Origin: Fuscovulum sp.
GTDB lineage: Bacteria; Pseudomonadota; Alphaproteobacteria; Rhodobacterales; Rhodobacteraceae
Direction: 5' to 3'
DNA: 64,000 nucleotides
Assembly (NCBI GenBank): GCA_035192965.1
Contig: CP136571.1
Coordinates: 702,501 to 766,500, forward strand
Each line of letters opens with the position of its first letter. The stretch's first letter is position 1. Of the stretch, positions 1 through 8,925 are shown piece after piece. The notes beneath the pieces are model-generated. The model searched no databases and was not told the origin of the DNA. It saw only the letters and a list, made by a program, of their open reading frames with translations. Made by a program: the position numbers and the translations under genes.

Positions 1-237
1 GTCATGGCGGCGGAGTCGAATGACAGCCTGCGCGTCGCGACCAAGGCGCTGGACCGGGTGTTGCGCGCCGAACGGTTCTGGGTGCCGCAGTGGTACAAAT
101 CCACCCACACCCTTGCCTATTACGACATCTTCGAACATCCCGAGAACCTGCCCCCTTATGCCTTGGGCGAGCTTGATTTCTGGTGGTACAACGCCGACAA
201 GGCCGAGGCGTTGCGGGCATCCGGCGCGTTGAAGTGA
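1..237 (+). CDS. yejA: YejA-type peptide ABC transporter binding protein, C-terminal fragment
   Basis: The frame is open at the window edge and stops with TGA at 235-237, so only the last 78 codons are visible. The fragment is rich in Trp and Tyr (VPQWYKS, then DFWWYN near the end), as in the C-terminal lobe of periplasmic binding proteins of the oligopeptide (family 5) type. The assignment to YejA comes mainly from context: yejB, yejE and yejF homologues follow in the same direction after 49 nt. The family captures peptides in the periplasm and hands them to the membrane permeases. Signal peptide and ligand pocket lie outside the window. Confidence 0.75.
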   Translation, partial: VMAAESNDSLRVATKALDRVLRAERFWVPQWYKSTHTLAYYDIFEHPENLPPYALGELDFWWYNADKAEALRASGALK

Positions 238-286
238 CGGGTGACGTGACGGTGAGCATCGCGGTGACGAAAGGCGGGCAGCGCTG

Positions 287-1435
287 ATGGGCGCCTATAT
301 CCTGAGGCGACTTCTGCTGATCATCCCGACGCTGATCGGGATCATGGTCATCAACTTTTCCCTGACGCAATTCGTGCCGGGGGGGCCGATTGAACAGGTC
401 GCCGCCCGGCTGGAAGGCGATGGCGACGCGCTGGAAAGCGTGTCGGGCGGCGGTGATGCCGGGGTCGATCAGGGGCGCGACGATGGCTATATCGGCGCGC
501 GGGGCCTGCCGCCCGAGTTTCTGGCGGCGCTGGAGGTGCAGTTCGGCTTTGCCCGCATCGTGTGCGATGACGGGTTCACGGGCGAGCCATCGGTGACCGC
601 CCCGGAATGCCGCAAGGAAGTGATCCCCACCACCGAACGGTTCTTCATCATGATGTGGAACTATATGCGGTTCGACTTTGGCGAGAGCTATTTCCGGTCT
701 ATCGAGGTGGTCGATCTGGTGCTGGAAAAGATGCCGGTTTCCATCACGCTGGGCCTGTGGTCCACGCTTATCGCCTATCTGATTTCCATTCCGCTGGGCA
801 TCCGCAAGGCGGTGCGCGATGGCACGCCCTTTGACACATGGACCAGCGGCGCGATCATCGTGGGCTATGCCATTCCCGGTTTCCTGTTCGCCATCCTGCT
901 GTTGGTGCTGTTTGCGGGGGGATCGTATTACAAGATCTTTCCCTTGCGCGGGCTGACGAGTGACAATTTCGAACAGTTGAGCCTGTTCGGGAAGGCGCTG
1001 GATTATCTGTGGCACATCACCCTGCCGGTGATCGCGTCAACGATTTCCAGCTTTGCCACACTGACGCTGCTGACGAAGAACAGCTTTCTGGACGAGATCA
1101 AGAAGCAATACGTGATGACCGCCCGCGCCAAGGGGTTGAAGGAAAGCCGCGTTCTGTACGGCCATGTGTTCCGCAATGCGATGCTGATCGTGATCGCGGG
1201 CTTTCCGGCGCTGTTCGTGTCTGTCTTCTTTGGTGGCAGCCTGATCATCGAGACGATCTTTTCGCTGGATGGTCTGGGGCAGCTTGGGTTCCGCGCGGCG
1301 GTGGAACGGGATTATCCGGTGATCTTCGGCACGCTGTTCTTTTTCGGGCTGATCGGGTTGGTGATGGGGATCATTTCAGACCTGATGTATGTCTGGATCG
1401 ACCCGCGCATCGACTTTGGCACGCGGAGGACATGA
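287..1435 (+). CDS. yejB: Peptide ABC transporter permease YejB
   Basis: 382-residue inner-membrane permease of a peptide importer. The first membrane segment is near residues 8-30 ([20 protein letters not shown]), followed by a long periplasmic insertion (about 40-110) typical of YejB, then five further segments. The EAA loop that contacts the ATPase is visible as the stretch from [15 protein letters not shown] through HVFRNAM near residues 270-300. ATG at 287 is the first codon of the conserved start [10 protein letters not shown]. The stop TGA (1433-1435) overlaps the ATG of yejE, so the two subunits are translationally coupled. Confidence 0.93.
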   Translation: MGAYILRRLLLIIPTLIGIMVINFSLTQFVPGGPIEQVAARLEGDGDALESVSGGGDAGVDQGRDDGYIGARGLPPEFLAALEVQFGFARIVCDDGFTGEPSVTAPECRKEVIPTTERFFIMMWNYMRFDFGESYFRSIEVVDLVLEKMPVSITLGLWSTLIAYLISIPLGIRKAVRDGTPFDTWTSGAIIVGYAIPGFLFAILLLVLFAGGSYYKIFPLRGLTSDNFEQLSLFGKALDYLWHITLPVIASTISSFATLTLLTKNSFLDEIKKQYVMTARAKGLKESRVLYGHVFRNAMLIVIAGFPALFVSVFFGGSLIIETIFSLDGLGQLGFRAAVERDYPVIFGTLFFFGLIGLVMGIISDLMYVWIDPRIDFGTRRT

Positions 1436-2562
1436 TGGCCGCCATGTTCTTGAAGCTGTCCCCGCTGAACCAGCGTCGCTGGCGCAACTTTACGGCCAAC
1501 CGCCGGGCGTTCTGGTCGCTTTGGATTTTCCTTGTGCTCTATGGCATCACGCTATGCGCCGAGGTGATCGCCAATGACCGCCCGCTGTTGGTAAGTTACC
1601 GGGGCGAGTTGCATACGCCGTTCTTGAAGTTCTATCCCGAAACCGCCTTTGGCGGGGATTTCCGGACCGAGGCGAAATATACCGATATCGAGGTGAAATG
1701 CCTGATCCAGTCGGGCGGAAGTCTGGATTGTTGGGATGATCCGGAAGGCGTGATCGCGCAGGTGGAAGATGGCAGCCGCGCGGCAGCGGACCCGGAGTTC
1801 GTACAGGGCTGGATCGTCTGGCCGCCGATCCCCTATAGCTATAACACGATCAACGATCTGGAAGGGTCGGCCCCTTCGGCCCCGGATGCCAACCACTGGC
1901 TGGGCACCGATGACACGGCGCGGGATGTGCTGGCGCGGGTGATCTATGGCTTCCGGCTTTCGGTGAGTTTCGCGCTGATCGTGACGCTGATCACATCGGT
2001 GGTGGGTATCACAGCCGGGGCGGTGCAAGGCTATTTCGGTGGGCTGACCGACCTGATCTTTCAGCGCGTGATCGAGATTTGGGGCGCAACGCCAAGTCTG
2101 TACATCATCATTATTGTGGCCGCGATCTTTACCATGGATTTCTGGCTGTTGGTCGGGCTGATGGTGCTGTTCGGCTGGACGGCGCTGGTGGGCGTGGTGC
2201 GGGCAGAGTTCCTGCGGGCGCGGAATTTCGAATATGTCCGCGCGGCGCGTGCCTTGGGCGTGCCGGATGCGGTGATCATGTTCCGTCACGTGCTGCCCAA
2301 TGCGATGGTGGCCACGCTGACCATGCTGCCCTTCATCATCACTGGCACTATCGGCAGCCTTGCCACGCTGGATTTCCTTGGCTTTGGCCTGCCCGAAAGC
2401 GCGCCGTCCTTGGGCGAGCTGACGCAACAGGCAAAGCAGAATTTGCAGGCGCCCTGGCTTGGCTTCACCGCGTTTTTCACCTTTGCCATCATGCTGAGCC
2501 TGCTTGTGTTCATCTTTGAAGGTGTGCGCGATGCCTTTGACCCGAGGAAAACCTTCCGATGA
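1432..2562 (+). CDS. yejE: Peptide ABC transporter permease YejE
   Basis: 376-residue second permease subunit. The frame stays open far upstream into yejB, but the real start is ATG 1432, which overlaps the yejB stop as ATGA and has a CGGAGGA ribosome site at 1424-1430; an in-frame ATG follows at 1435. The sequence opens with [19 protein letters not shown], the OppC-type N-terminus, followed by a periplasmic loop to about residue 150. Then come membrane segments and the EAA loop ([18 protein letters not shown], about 260-280). It pairs with YejB to form the channel. Confidence 0.93.
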   Translation: MMAAMFLKLSPLNQRRWRNFTANRRAFWSLWIFLVLYGITLCAEVIANDRPLLVSYRGELHTPFLKFYPETAFGGDFRTEAKYTDIEVKCLIQSGGSLDCWDDPEGVIAQVEDGSRAAADPEFVQGWIVWPPIPYSYNTINDLEGSAPSAPDANHWLGTDDTARDVLARVIYGFRLSVSFALIVTLITSVVGITAGAVQGYFGGLTDLIFQRVIEIWGATPSLYIIIIVAAIFTMDFWLLVGLMVLFGWTALVGVVRAEFLRARNFEYVRAARALGVPDAVIMFRHVLPNAMVATLTMLPFIITGTIGSLATLDFLGFGLPESAPSLGELTQQAKQNLQAPWLGFTAFFTFAIMLSLLVFIFEGVRDAFDPRKTFR

Positions 2563-4154
2563 CCACGGTGCTGGAGGTTGAGGGGCTGACTGTGCGCTTC
2601 CGTCAGGACGGGCGCGTGATCGAGGCGGTGAAGGGTGTCAGTTTCACCGTCGGCAAAGGTGAGACGGTGGCATTGGTGGGGGAGAGCGGATCGGGGAAAT
2701 CCGTGACCGCGCTGTCCACCGTATCGCTGCTGCCTGACAGCGCGGCGGTGGAGGGGTCCATCCGATACCTGGGCCGCGAGATGGTGGGGGCGAGTGAGCC
2801 GGACCTGCGCCGCGTGCGGGGCAATGACATCAGTTTCATCTTTCAGGAACCGATGACGAGCCTGAACCCGCTGCACACGATCGAACGGCAGTTGGGCGAG
2901 AGCCTTGCCTTGCATCAGGGCCTGTCGGGCGATGCGGCGCGGGCGCGGATCGTGGAACTGCTACACAAGGTGGGCATTGCCGATGGCGAAAGCCGGCTGG
3001 GGGCCTATCCGCATCAGCTGTCAGGTGGGCAGCGGCAGCGGGTGATGATTGCGATGGCGCTGGCCAACGGGCCGGAACTGCTGATCGCGGATGAACCGAC
3101 CACGGCGCTGGACGTGACGATTCAGGCGCAGATATTGGACCTGCTGGCCGAACTGAAGGCGCGGGAAGGGCTGAGCCTTTTGTTCATCACCCATGATCTT
3201 GGGATCGTGCGGCGGATCGCGGACCGGGTTTGCGTGATGCAGGGCGGCGAGATTGTGGAACAGGGCCCGGCGGCCGAGATTTTCGCCAACCCCCAGCATC
3301 CCTATACCCGCAAGCTGCTGGCGGCAGAGCCGAAGGGGATGCCTGAGCCGATTGCCACAGACGCGCCCGAAGTGGTGCGGACGGAAAACCTGCGGGTGTG
3401 GTTCCCGATTCAGCGCGGTTTGCTGCGCAAGACGGTGGGTTATGTGAAGGCAGTCAATGACGCGTCGCTTTCGGTGCGGGCGGGCGAGACCTTGGGGATC
3501 GTGGGCGAAAGCGGTTCGGGCAAGACGACGCTGGCGCTGGCGATCCTGCGGCTGACGCAATCGGAGGGGCCTGTCGTGTTCATGGGCCGCGACCTGCGGC
3601 AGGCGGGCGGGCGTGAGTTGCGCGCGGTGCGGCGCGACATGCAGGTGGTGTTTCAAGACCCGTTCGGCAGCCTGTCGCCGCGCATGACGGCAGAGCAGAT
3701 CATTGCCGAGGGGCTGGGCGTGCATGGGGTGGATCCCGGGCGCGACCGGCGCGAGATGGTGGCCGAGATCATGGCTGAGGTGGGCCTAGACCCGGCCTGG
3801 ATGGGGCGCTACCCGCATGAGTTTTCGGGCGGGCAGCGGCAGCGCATCGCGATTGCGCGGGCAATGATCCTGCGGCCAAAGCTGGTGGTGCTGGATGAGC
3901 CGACATCGGCGCTGGACATGACAGTGCAGGTGCAGATCGTGGATCTGCTGCGGGCATTGCAGCGGAAATGGGGTTTGGCCTATATCTTCATCAGCCACGA
4001 TCTGCGTGTGGTGAAGGCGCTTTCGCACAGGGTAATGGTGATGAAGTCTGGTGATGTGGTTGAGGCGGGCGACAGCGCGGCGGTTTTCGGATCGCCGCAG
4101 AATGCGTACACGATTGCCCTGATGGCTGCGGCCTTCGGGGGGGCGGCGGCGTGA
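2559..4154 (+). CDS. yejF: Peptide ABC transporter ATP-binding protein YejF (two nucleotide-binding domains)
   Basis: 531-residue cytoplasmic ATPase carrying two complete ABC domains. Domain 1 has Walker A GESGSGKSVT (about 41), signature LSGGQRQRV (about 155) and Walker B LLIADEPTTALD. Domain 2 has Walker A GESGSGKTTLAL (about 316), signature FSGGQRQRIAIARA (about 430) and Walker B LVVLDEPTSALD. The start overlaps the yejE stop (ATGA, 2559-2562). The two-domain layout matches YejF rather than separate DppD/DppF. Completes a yejABEF operon; known relatives import peptides and microcin C-like compounds. Confidence 0.93.
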   Translation: MTTVLEVEGLTVRFRQDGRVIEAVKGVSFTVGKGETVALVGESGSGKSVTALSTVSLLPDSAAVEGSIRYLGREMVGASEPDLRRVRGNDISFIFQEPMTSLNPLHTIERQLGESLALHQGLSGDAARARIVELLHKVGIADGESRLGAYPHQLSGGQRQRVMIAMALANGPELLIADEPTTALDVTIQAQILDLLAELKAREGLSLLFITHDLGIVRRIADRVCVMQGGEIVEQGPAAEIFANPQHPYTRKLLAAEPKGMPEPIATDAPEVVRTENLRVWFPIQRGLLRKTVGYVKAVNDASLSVRAGETLGIVGESGSGKTTLALAILRLTQSEGPVVFMGRDLRQAGGRELRAVRRDMQVVFQDPFGSLSPRMTAEQIIAEGLGVHGVDPGRDRREMVAEIMAEVGLDPAWMGRYPHEFSGGQRQRIAIARAMILRPKLVVLDEPTSALDMTVQVQIVDLLRALQRKWGLAYIFISHDLRVVKALSHRVMVMKSGDVVEAGDSAAVFGSPQNAYTIALMAAAFGGAAA

Positions 4155-5374
4155 AGGTTCTGCTGGTTCACCAGAATTTCCCCGGCCAGTTTCTGCACCT
4201 TGCCCCCGAATTAGCGCGGCGCGGGCATGAGGTGATGGCGCTGACCGATGCGGTCAACAAGCGCGAAACGCGGACCCAGACCCTGCGCTACAAGCACGAG
4301 GCCCCGAAGGTGGATGCCGCCATGTCGCGTTTGGGGCGGAATTACACCACGCAAAGCGACCGGGGGGTGACGGTGGCGCGCTGCTGCCTGCGGCTGCGGC
4401 GCGAGACAGGTTATGTGCCGGATGTGATTGTCGGGCATTCCGGATGGGGCGAAACGCTGTTCCTGAAGGAGGTCTGGCCCGAGGCGAAGCTGATCGTCTA
4501 TGCCGAGTTCTATTATCGCGGGCGGGGCGCGGATGTGGGCTTCGACCCCGAGGCAGGCGATGCCGGGTTCGATCAGGTGCTGATCGCGCAGGGGCGGACG
4601 GCGCATCTGGGGCAATCCCTGCTGCATGCTGATGCGGGGATTTCGCCCACCGAATGGCAGGCATCCACCTATCCGCCCGCGCTGCGGCGGATGATCGAGG
4701 TGATCTTTGACGGGGTGGATACCGAGGCGGTTCGGCCCGATGCGGCGGCGCAGGTCACTCTGCCGAATGGGCGGGTGCTGCACGCGGGCGAGGAAGTGCT
4801 GACCTTCGTGAACCGCAATCTGGAGCCCTATCGCGGCTATCACACCTTCATGCGGGCGCTGCCCGACGTGATGGCGGCGCGGCCTGAGGCACAGGTGGTG
4901 ATCGTGGGCGGGGATGAGGTGAGCTATGGCCCGCCCCCCAAGGACGGGCGGCGCTGGAAGGATATCTATCTGGATGAGGTGCGCGACAGGCTGGACCTGA
5001 GCCGCGTGCATTTCATCGGCAAGGTGCCCTATGCGACCTTTACCAGCCTGCTGCAGGTCAGCCGGGCGCATGCCTATCTGACCTATCCCTTCGTGCTGTC
5101 ATGGTCGATGGTGGAGTCGATGGCGGCGGGGGCTTTGGTGATCGGGTCGGACACTGCCCCGGTGCGCGAGGTGATCCAGCATGGCGAGAACGGGCTGTTG
5201 GTGGATTTCTTTGACATTGCCGGATGGTCAAGAACGCTGACCGAGGCTTTGGCCGAACCTGCGCGGTTTCAGCCCCTGCGCGATGCGGCGCGGCGAACGG
5301 CGGTGGAACGGTATGACCTGCGCAGTGTCTGCCTGCCGCGCATGGTGGCCCATGTGGAAAGCTTTGCGCCGTAA
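4151..5374 (+). CDS. Family 4 glycosyltransferase
   Basis: 407 residues. The N-terminal domain starts MKVLLVHQNFPGQFLHLAP, the pattern of the GT4 subgroup with a dedicated N-terminal acceptor domain. The C-terminal half has the GT-B donor-site features: FVNRNLEPYRGYHTFMRALP, VVIVGGDEVSYG, and the VESMAAGALVIGSD... region with a conserved glutamate near residue 320. Start is GTG 4151, overlapping the yejF stop as GTGA, so it is co-translated with the transporter, although no functional link is obvious. The sugar donor and acceptor cannot be read from sequence. It ends 9 nt from the convergent hemN. Confidence 0.8.
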   Translation: MKVLLVHQNFPGQFLHLAPELARRGHEVMALTDAVNKRETRTQTLRYKHEAPKVDAAMSRLGRNYTTQSDRGVTVARCCLRLRRETGYVPDVIVGHSGWGETLFLKEVWPEAKLIVYAEFYYRGRGADVGFDPEAGDAGFDQVLIAQGRTAHLGQSLLHADAGISPTEWQASTYPPALRRMIEVIFDGVDTEAVRPDAAAQVTLPNGRVLHAGEEVLTFVNRNLEPYRGYHTFMRALPDVMAARPEAQVVIVGGDEVSYGPPPKDGRRWKDIYLDEVRDRLDLSRVHFIGKVPYATFTSLLQVSRAHAYLTYPFVLSWSMVESMAAGALVIGSDTAPVREVIQHGENGLLVDFFDIAGWSRTLTEALAEPARFQPLRDAARRTAVERYDLRSVCLPRMVAHVESFAP

Positions 5375-5383
5375 GGCAGGCGA

Positions 5384-6745
5384 TCAGATCGCGGCAGAGT
5401 GCTGTGCCTTGCTGTGATCATAGGCATCAAAGGCGCGGGCGATCATGCGGGTCAGGGGCCGCGCCTTGGGCGGGATGGACAGCCCATCGGAGGACAGATC
5501 CACCATGCCGGGGAAGGCGTCGCTGGCCGCGCGGAGCAGTTGATCGACCCGGTCGGCGGGGGTGGCGAAGCTGCGCAACAGCTCATCCCGGCTGACGTGG
5601 AAATCCGACATCAGCGCTTCGATGATCCGCGCGCGGAGCAAGTCTTCGCCCGCGAAGACATGGCCGTGATGAGTGGAGAAATGGCCAGCGCGGATGGCCT
5701 TGGTGTAATCAGAGGTGCCCGAGACGTTCTGCGCATAGCCCTGCGGAAAACGGCTGATGGATGAAGCGCCGAGGCCGATCAGGACGGGGGCGGTGTCATC
5801 GGTATAGCCCTGAAAGTTGCGGCGCAGTGTGCCGTTGCGGGCAGCAATAGCCATGCTGTCATCGGGGCGAGCGAAATGGTCGATCCCGATTTCCTGATAG
5901 CCATCCCAGGTGAACAGCTGCCGCGCGGTCTCGAACAGGCCGAGGCGTTCTTCCGGTGTGGGCATCGCGTCGGACGGGATCATCTGTTGGCGGCGGCTCA
6001 TCCATGGGACATGGGCATAGCCGTAAAGCGCCACACGGTCGGGGGTCAGGGTGAGCAGTTTCTGGACCGAATCCGCGATCCGCGTGCGCGTCTGATGCGG
6101 CAGGCCATAAAGGATATCGGCGTTCAGGCTGCGCACGCCGCGCGCACGGATCATGTCGGCGACGCGGCGGGTCAGATCGTAGCTTTGTTCGCGGCCGATG
6201 GTTTTTTGAATCTCGGGGTCGAAATCCTGCACCCCGATGGAGGCGCGGTTCATGCCCGAGGCGGCGAGTGCGTCGAGGCGGTCTTCGTCAATTTCGTTCG
6301 GGTCAATCTCGACCGAGAATTCTGCGCCGTCGCCCATGGGGACAGTGGCAAAGATCGTGTCGGCCAGATCGCGCATCAGATCGGCCGGCAGAAGGGTGGG
6401 CGTGCCGCCGCCCCAATGCAGCCGCGACAGGGTGATGCCGGGGGCGAGGTGGCGTTTCAGCAGCGCGATTTCCGCCTTGAGCGTGGCAGCATAGGCGCGG
6501 ACGGGGATATCGGAGGAGGTGCCCTGTGTGCGGCAGGCGCAGAACCAGCACAGGCGGCGGCAGAAGGGCACATGCAGGTAGAGCGAGATAGCCGAACCGG
6601 CCGGGATTGCCTGTATCCACTCAACAAACGCGCTTTCACCGACACCCGGCGCGAAGTGCGGCGCGGTGGGGTAACTGGTGTACCGCGGAACGCGCGCGTC
6701 AAAAAGACCAAGGCGGGTGAGTTGCGATTCATGTGTCATTCGCAT
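5384..6745 (-). CDS. hemN: Oxygen-independent coproporphyrinogen III oxidase (radical SAM)
   Basis: 453-residue cytoplasmic radical SAM enzyme that converts coproporphyrinogen III to protoporphyrinogen IX without oxygen. The [4Fe-4S]/SAM cysteines are at C62, C66 and C69 with the extra C71 (CRRLCWFCAC), the HemN C-x3-C-x2-C-x-C form. The N-terminal YTSYPTAPHF motif and the GGGTPTLL SAM-binding loop follow. The HemN C-terminal domain is present, so this is not a HemW-like paralogue. It is divergent from fnrL, with an FNR box at 6774-6787 between them. A second in-frame ATG at 6739 may be the true start. The aerobic counterpart hemF is at 23925. Confidence 0.94.
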   Translation of the reverse strand: MRMTHESQLTRLGLFDARVPRYTSYPTAPHFAPGVGESAFVEWIQAIPAGSAISLYLHVPFCRRLCWFCACRTQGTSSDIPVRAYAATLKAEIALLKRHLAPGITLSRLHWGGGTPTLLPADLMRDLADTIFATVPMGDGAEFSVEIDPNEIDEDRLDALAASGMNRASIGVQDFDPEIQKTIGREQSYDLTRRVADMIRARGVRSLNADILYGLPHQTRTRIADSVQKLLTLTPDRVALYGYAHVPWMSRRQQMIPSDAMPTPEERLGLFETARQLFTWDGYQEIGIDHFARPDDSMAIAARNGTLRRNFQGYTDDTAPVLIGLGASSISRFPQGYAQNVSGTSDYTKAIRAGHFSTHHGHVFAGEDLLRARIIEALMSDFHVSRDELLRSFATPADRVDQLLRAASDAFPGMVDLSSDGLSIPPKARPLTRMIARAFDAYDHSKAQHSAAI

Positions 6746-6773
6746 AGCTTCTGATGTGAACGAAAGTTAAGCC

Positions 6774-6787
6774 TTGATTCAGATCAA
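6774..6787. promoter_or_regulatory. FNR/FnrL box between hemN and fnrL
   Basis: TTGAT-TCAG-ATCAA is a perfect palindromic match to the FNR consensus TTGAT-N4-ATCAA. It lies in the 85-nt divergent gap. Its centre (6780.5) is 50 nt upstream of fnrL ATG 6831 and 35 nt upstream of hemN ATG 6745. It could activate hemN and auto-regulate fnrL, as known in Rhodobacter; which promoter it serves is inferred. Confidence 0.85.
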
Positions 6788-6830
6788 ATCGCAGCGCGGG
6801 GGGATCTGGGCCGGGACGGAAAGGCTGCAT

Positions 6831-7577
6831 ATGGCCCATCATGACCTGCAAATCGCGTCGCATGACTGTGGGGATTGTCCGATCCGGCATCGTGCGGTCT
6901 GTTCGCGCTGTGAAGCGGATGAGTTGGCGAAGCTGGAACAGATCAAGTATTACCGCAGCTATCAGGCCGGACAGACGGTGATCTGGTCGGGCGACCGGAT
7001 GGATTTCGTGGCGTCGGTTGTGACCGGGATCGCCACTTTGACCCAGACGATGGAAGACGGGCGGCGGCAGATGGTTGGGTTGCTGTTGCCATCGGATTTC
7101 GTGGGGCGGCCGGGGCGGTCGACAGCGGCCTATGATGTGACGGCGACGACCGATCTGGTCATGTGCTGTTTCCGCAAGAAACCCTTTGAGGAGCTGATGC
7201 AATCCACGCCGCATGTGGCGCAGCGGTTGCTGGAGATGACTCTGGACGAGCTGGATGCGGCGCGGGAGTGGATGCTGCTGTTGGGGCGGAAGACGGCGCG
7301 GGAAAAGATCGCGTCGCTTCTGGCGATCATCGCGCGGCGGGATGCCAGCCTGAAGCCCAAAACCGCGAAAGGCGGCATCGTGTTCGATCTGCCGCTGACG
7401 CGGGAAGAGATGGCGGATTATCTGGGCCTGACGCTGGAGACAGTGAGCCGTCAGGTGAGCGCGTTGAAGCGGGATGGTGTGATCGAGCTGGAAGGCAAGC
7501 GCCACATCATCGTGCCGGATTTCGACCGGTTGATGGAAGAGACCGGCGATGATAGCGATGGCGGCTATCTGAACTGA
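6831..7577 (+). CDS. fnrL: Oxygen-responsive Crp/Fnr-family regulator FnrL
   Basis: 248-residue transcription factor. The N-terminal cysteines C13, C16, C24 and C27 (CGDCPIRHRAVCSRC) plus C112/C113 supply ligands for the oxygen-labile [4Fe-4S] cluster. A cyclic-nucleotide-type beta-roll follows, then a dimer helix (LLEMTLDELDAAREWMLLLG). The HTH near 185-215 carries ETVSR, the recognition helix that reads TTGAT half-sites. ATG 6831 gives the usual FnrL length; the longer frame from TTG 6774 is rejected because it begins inside the FNR box. Predicted to control hemN, cco genes and usp through the boxes listed here. Confidence 0.94.
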   Translation: MAHHDLQIASHDCGDCPIRHRAVCSRCEADELAKLEQIKYYRSYQAGQTVIWSGDRMDFVASVVTGIATLTQTMEDGRRQMVGLLLPSDFVGRPGRSTAAYDVTATTDLVMCCFRKKPFEELMQSTPHVAQRLLEMTLDELDAAREWMLLLGRKTAREKIASLLAIIARRDASLKPKTAKGGIVFDLPLTREEMADYLGLTLETVSRQVSALKRDGVIELEGKRHIIVPDFDRLMEETGDDSDGGYLN

Positions 7578-7602
7578 TCTAACCTTCTGAATTATATGGG
7601 TA

Positions 7603-7710
7603 TTGTGGCAGGCATCGGCGTGTGCGCCTGTGCAGCTTTGTGTGCAGCACGCTGTGCAGCAAAGTGTGCATACAAATTTGCGCAGAGAGGGGCGGCGGTT
7701 CGTGGTTAAC
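7603..7710 (+). repeat. 12-nt periodic GTGCAG repeat, copy 1 (possible small ORF)
   Basis: The hexamer GTGCAG or GTGCAT begins at 7630, 7642, 7654 and 7666, exactly 12 nt apart. In the frame opened by TTG 7603 it encodes VQLCVQHAVQQSVHT; that frame stays open to 7851. A second locus at 28518 keeps the same spacing and peptide pattern. There is no good ribosome site before TTG 7603, so translation is unproven. It lies in the 294-nt gap between fnrL and the convergent usp gene, which otherwise shows no recognisable gene. Confidence 0.5.
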
Positions 7711-7871
7711 GGTGCGCAGGTGCGCAGGTTGGGGTTTGTGCGGGTGCGCGGACCCAGCGGGATTTCGGGATGGTTTCCGACATCTGTTTCGCTTGCACTA
7801 ATCGCGCGTGCGCTGCTGTGTCAGGGGCGGGCATCCCCACCCCGGACGTGATCCGGGGCGGGTCTTTTGCC

Positions 7872-8720
7872 TTAGCGCGCCATCAGGACCGGGATTTCGG
7901 CCTGTTCAAGCATGTTGCGCGTGGCGCCGCCCAAGATCGCCTCGCGGAAGCGGGAATGGCCATAGGCGCCCATCACCAGCAGGTCGGCGTTGCTGTCGCG
8001 CACATGGCGGGCCAGCACATCCGACACGCGCGGCAGGGTGCGGGCGAGCACCGTCACCTCGGCCTTCACCCCGTGGCGCACGAGCATCTGGCACAGCATC
8101 CCGCCCGGATCAGAGCGTTCGACGCCCGTCTGCGGCGGGTCGATCACCGTGATGCTGACCAGATCGGCCTGTTTGAGGATGGGCAATGCCTTGCGCACGG
8201 CGGCCATCGCCTCGGCGCTTTGGTTCCAGGCGATTACGACGCGGCGGGGGGAGGCGGCGTGGCCTGCGCCGCTGTCGGGCAGAATCAGCACTGGCGCATG
8301 GCCTTCGAACAGGGCCGCTTCGACGACGGCTTCGGATTCGGTGCCCTGTCCCGGCCCATAGGGGCGCGGCAGGACGACCAGATCGGCAAAGCGCGCGCGC
8401 TGGGCCACCAGTTCGGTAAGGGCGCCAAGCTGCGTCATGGCCGCCTCAAGCGCGTAGCGCAGGGTGGGATCCTGTTCGGCCAGCGCCTTGCGGGCGGCCT
8501 TTTCGATTTCTTTCGCTTCCTGTTCCGCGCGGTCAAGCGTGGCTTGCAGGATGACGGCCCCCGATCCGACATAGGAATAGCCGATCTGCGTGACATCAAC
8601 GCCAAGGGCGAGAATATCAAGATGGGCGTCATGGGCCGTGGCGAGGGTCGCCGCGCCTGTAATTGCAAGCTCGCAGCGGTCGGCGCGGGTCGCGACGGTC
8701 AGCAGGGTCTTGTAGGCCAT
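7872..8720 (-). CDS. Universal stress protein with two UspA domains
   Basis: 282 residues with two tandem UspA folds. The second carries the ATP-binding type motif [21 protein letters not shown] near the C-terminus (G-x2-G-x9-G followed by T/S), with the preceding ADLLVM strand. ATG 8720 is chosen because GGAAGGAGG sits 8 nt upstream; the frame extends to 8753 but has no better signal. It is divergent from ccoN. An FNR-like box at 8777-8790 is placed so that a transcript would begin near 8742, with TTATGG as a possible -10, so control by FnrL is likely. Usp proteins next to fnr/cco genes are linked to low-oxygen survival; the exact role is unknown. Confidence 0.88.
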   Translation of the reverse strand: MAYKTLLTVATRADRCELAITGAATLATAHDAHLDILALGVDVTQIGYSYVGSGAVILQATLDRAEQEAKEIEKAARKALAEQDPTLRYALEAAMTQLGALTELVAQRARFADLVVLPRPYGPGQGTESEAVVEAALFEGHAPVLILPDSGAGHAASPRRVVIAWNQSAEAMAAVRKALPILKQADLVSITVIDPPQTGVERSDPGGMLCQMLVRHGVKAEVTVLARTLPRVSDVLARHVRDSNADLLVMGAYGHSRFREAILGGATRNMLEQAEIPVLMAR

Positions 8721-8776
8721 GGGGTGCCTCCTTCCATTGGATGAGACAGCCATAACGCCGCGTGGCGGGGATTGCT

Positions 8777-8790
8777 TTGACAGAGGTCAA
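8777..8790. promoter_or_regulatory. FNR-like box, usp side
   Basis: TTGAC-AGAG-GTCAA is a perfect inverted repeat with the C/G variant of the FNR consensus. It is centred 63 nt upstream of the usp start (8720) and is the nearer of two boxes to usp. Assignment to usp is from position only. Confidence 0.75.
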
Positions 8791-8808
8791 TCCGGGGCGC
8801 ACAGATTG

Positions 8809-8822
8809 TTGATATGGATCAA
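8809..8822. promoter_or_regulatory. FNR box, ccoN side
   Basis: TTGAT-ATGG-ATCAA is a perfect FNR consensus palindrome, centred about 110 nt upstream of ccoN ATG 8926. A class II arrangement would place the transcript start near 8857. It is separated from the usp-side box by 18 nt, so the two dimers would lie three helical turns apart. Confidence 0.85.
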
Positions 8823-8925
8823 GGCATCATTTGGCCGGGCGCTGCAAAAGCGTTCCAGTCGCAAGAGGCCCCGCTGGATCAGATTTTCAAGATCATGGCC
8901 GGGACACGAGACGAAGGGACGCGAA

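Noticed and set aside
1009..1431. Upstream extension of the yejE frame
   Set aside because: It overlaps yejB in another frame; ATG 1432 has a ribosome site and the ATGA coupling used through this operon.
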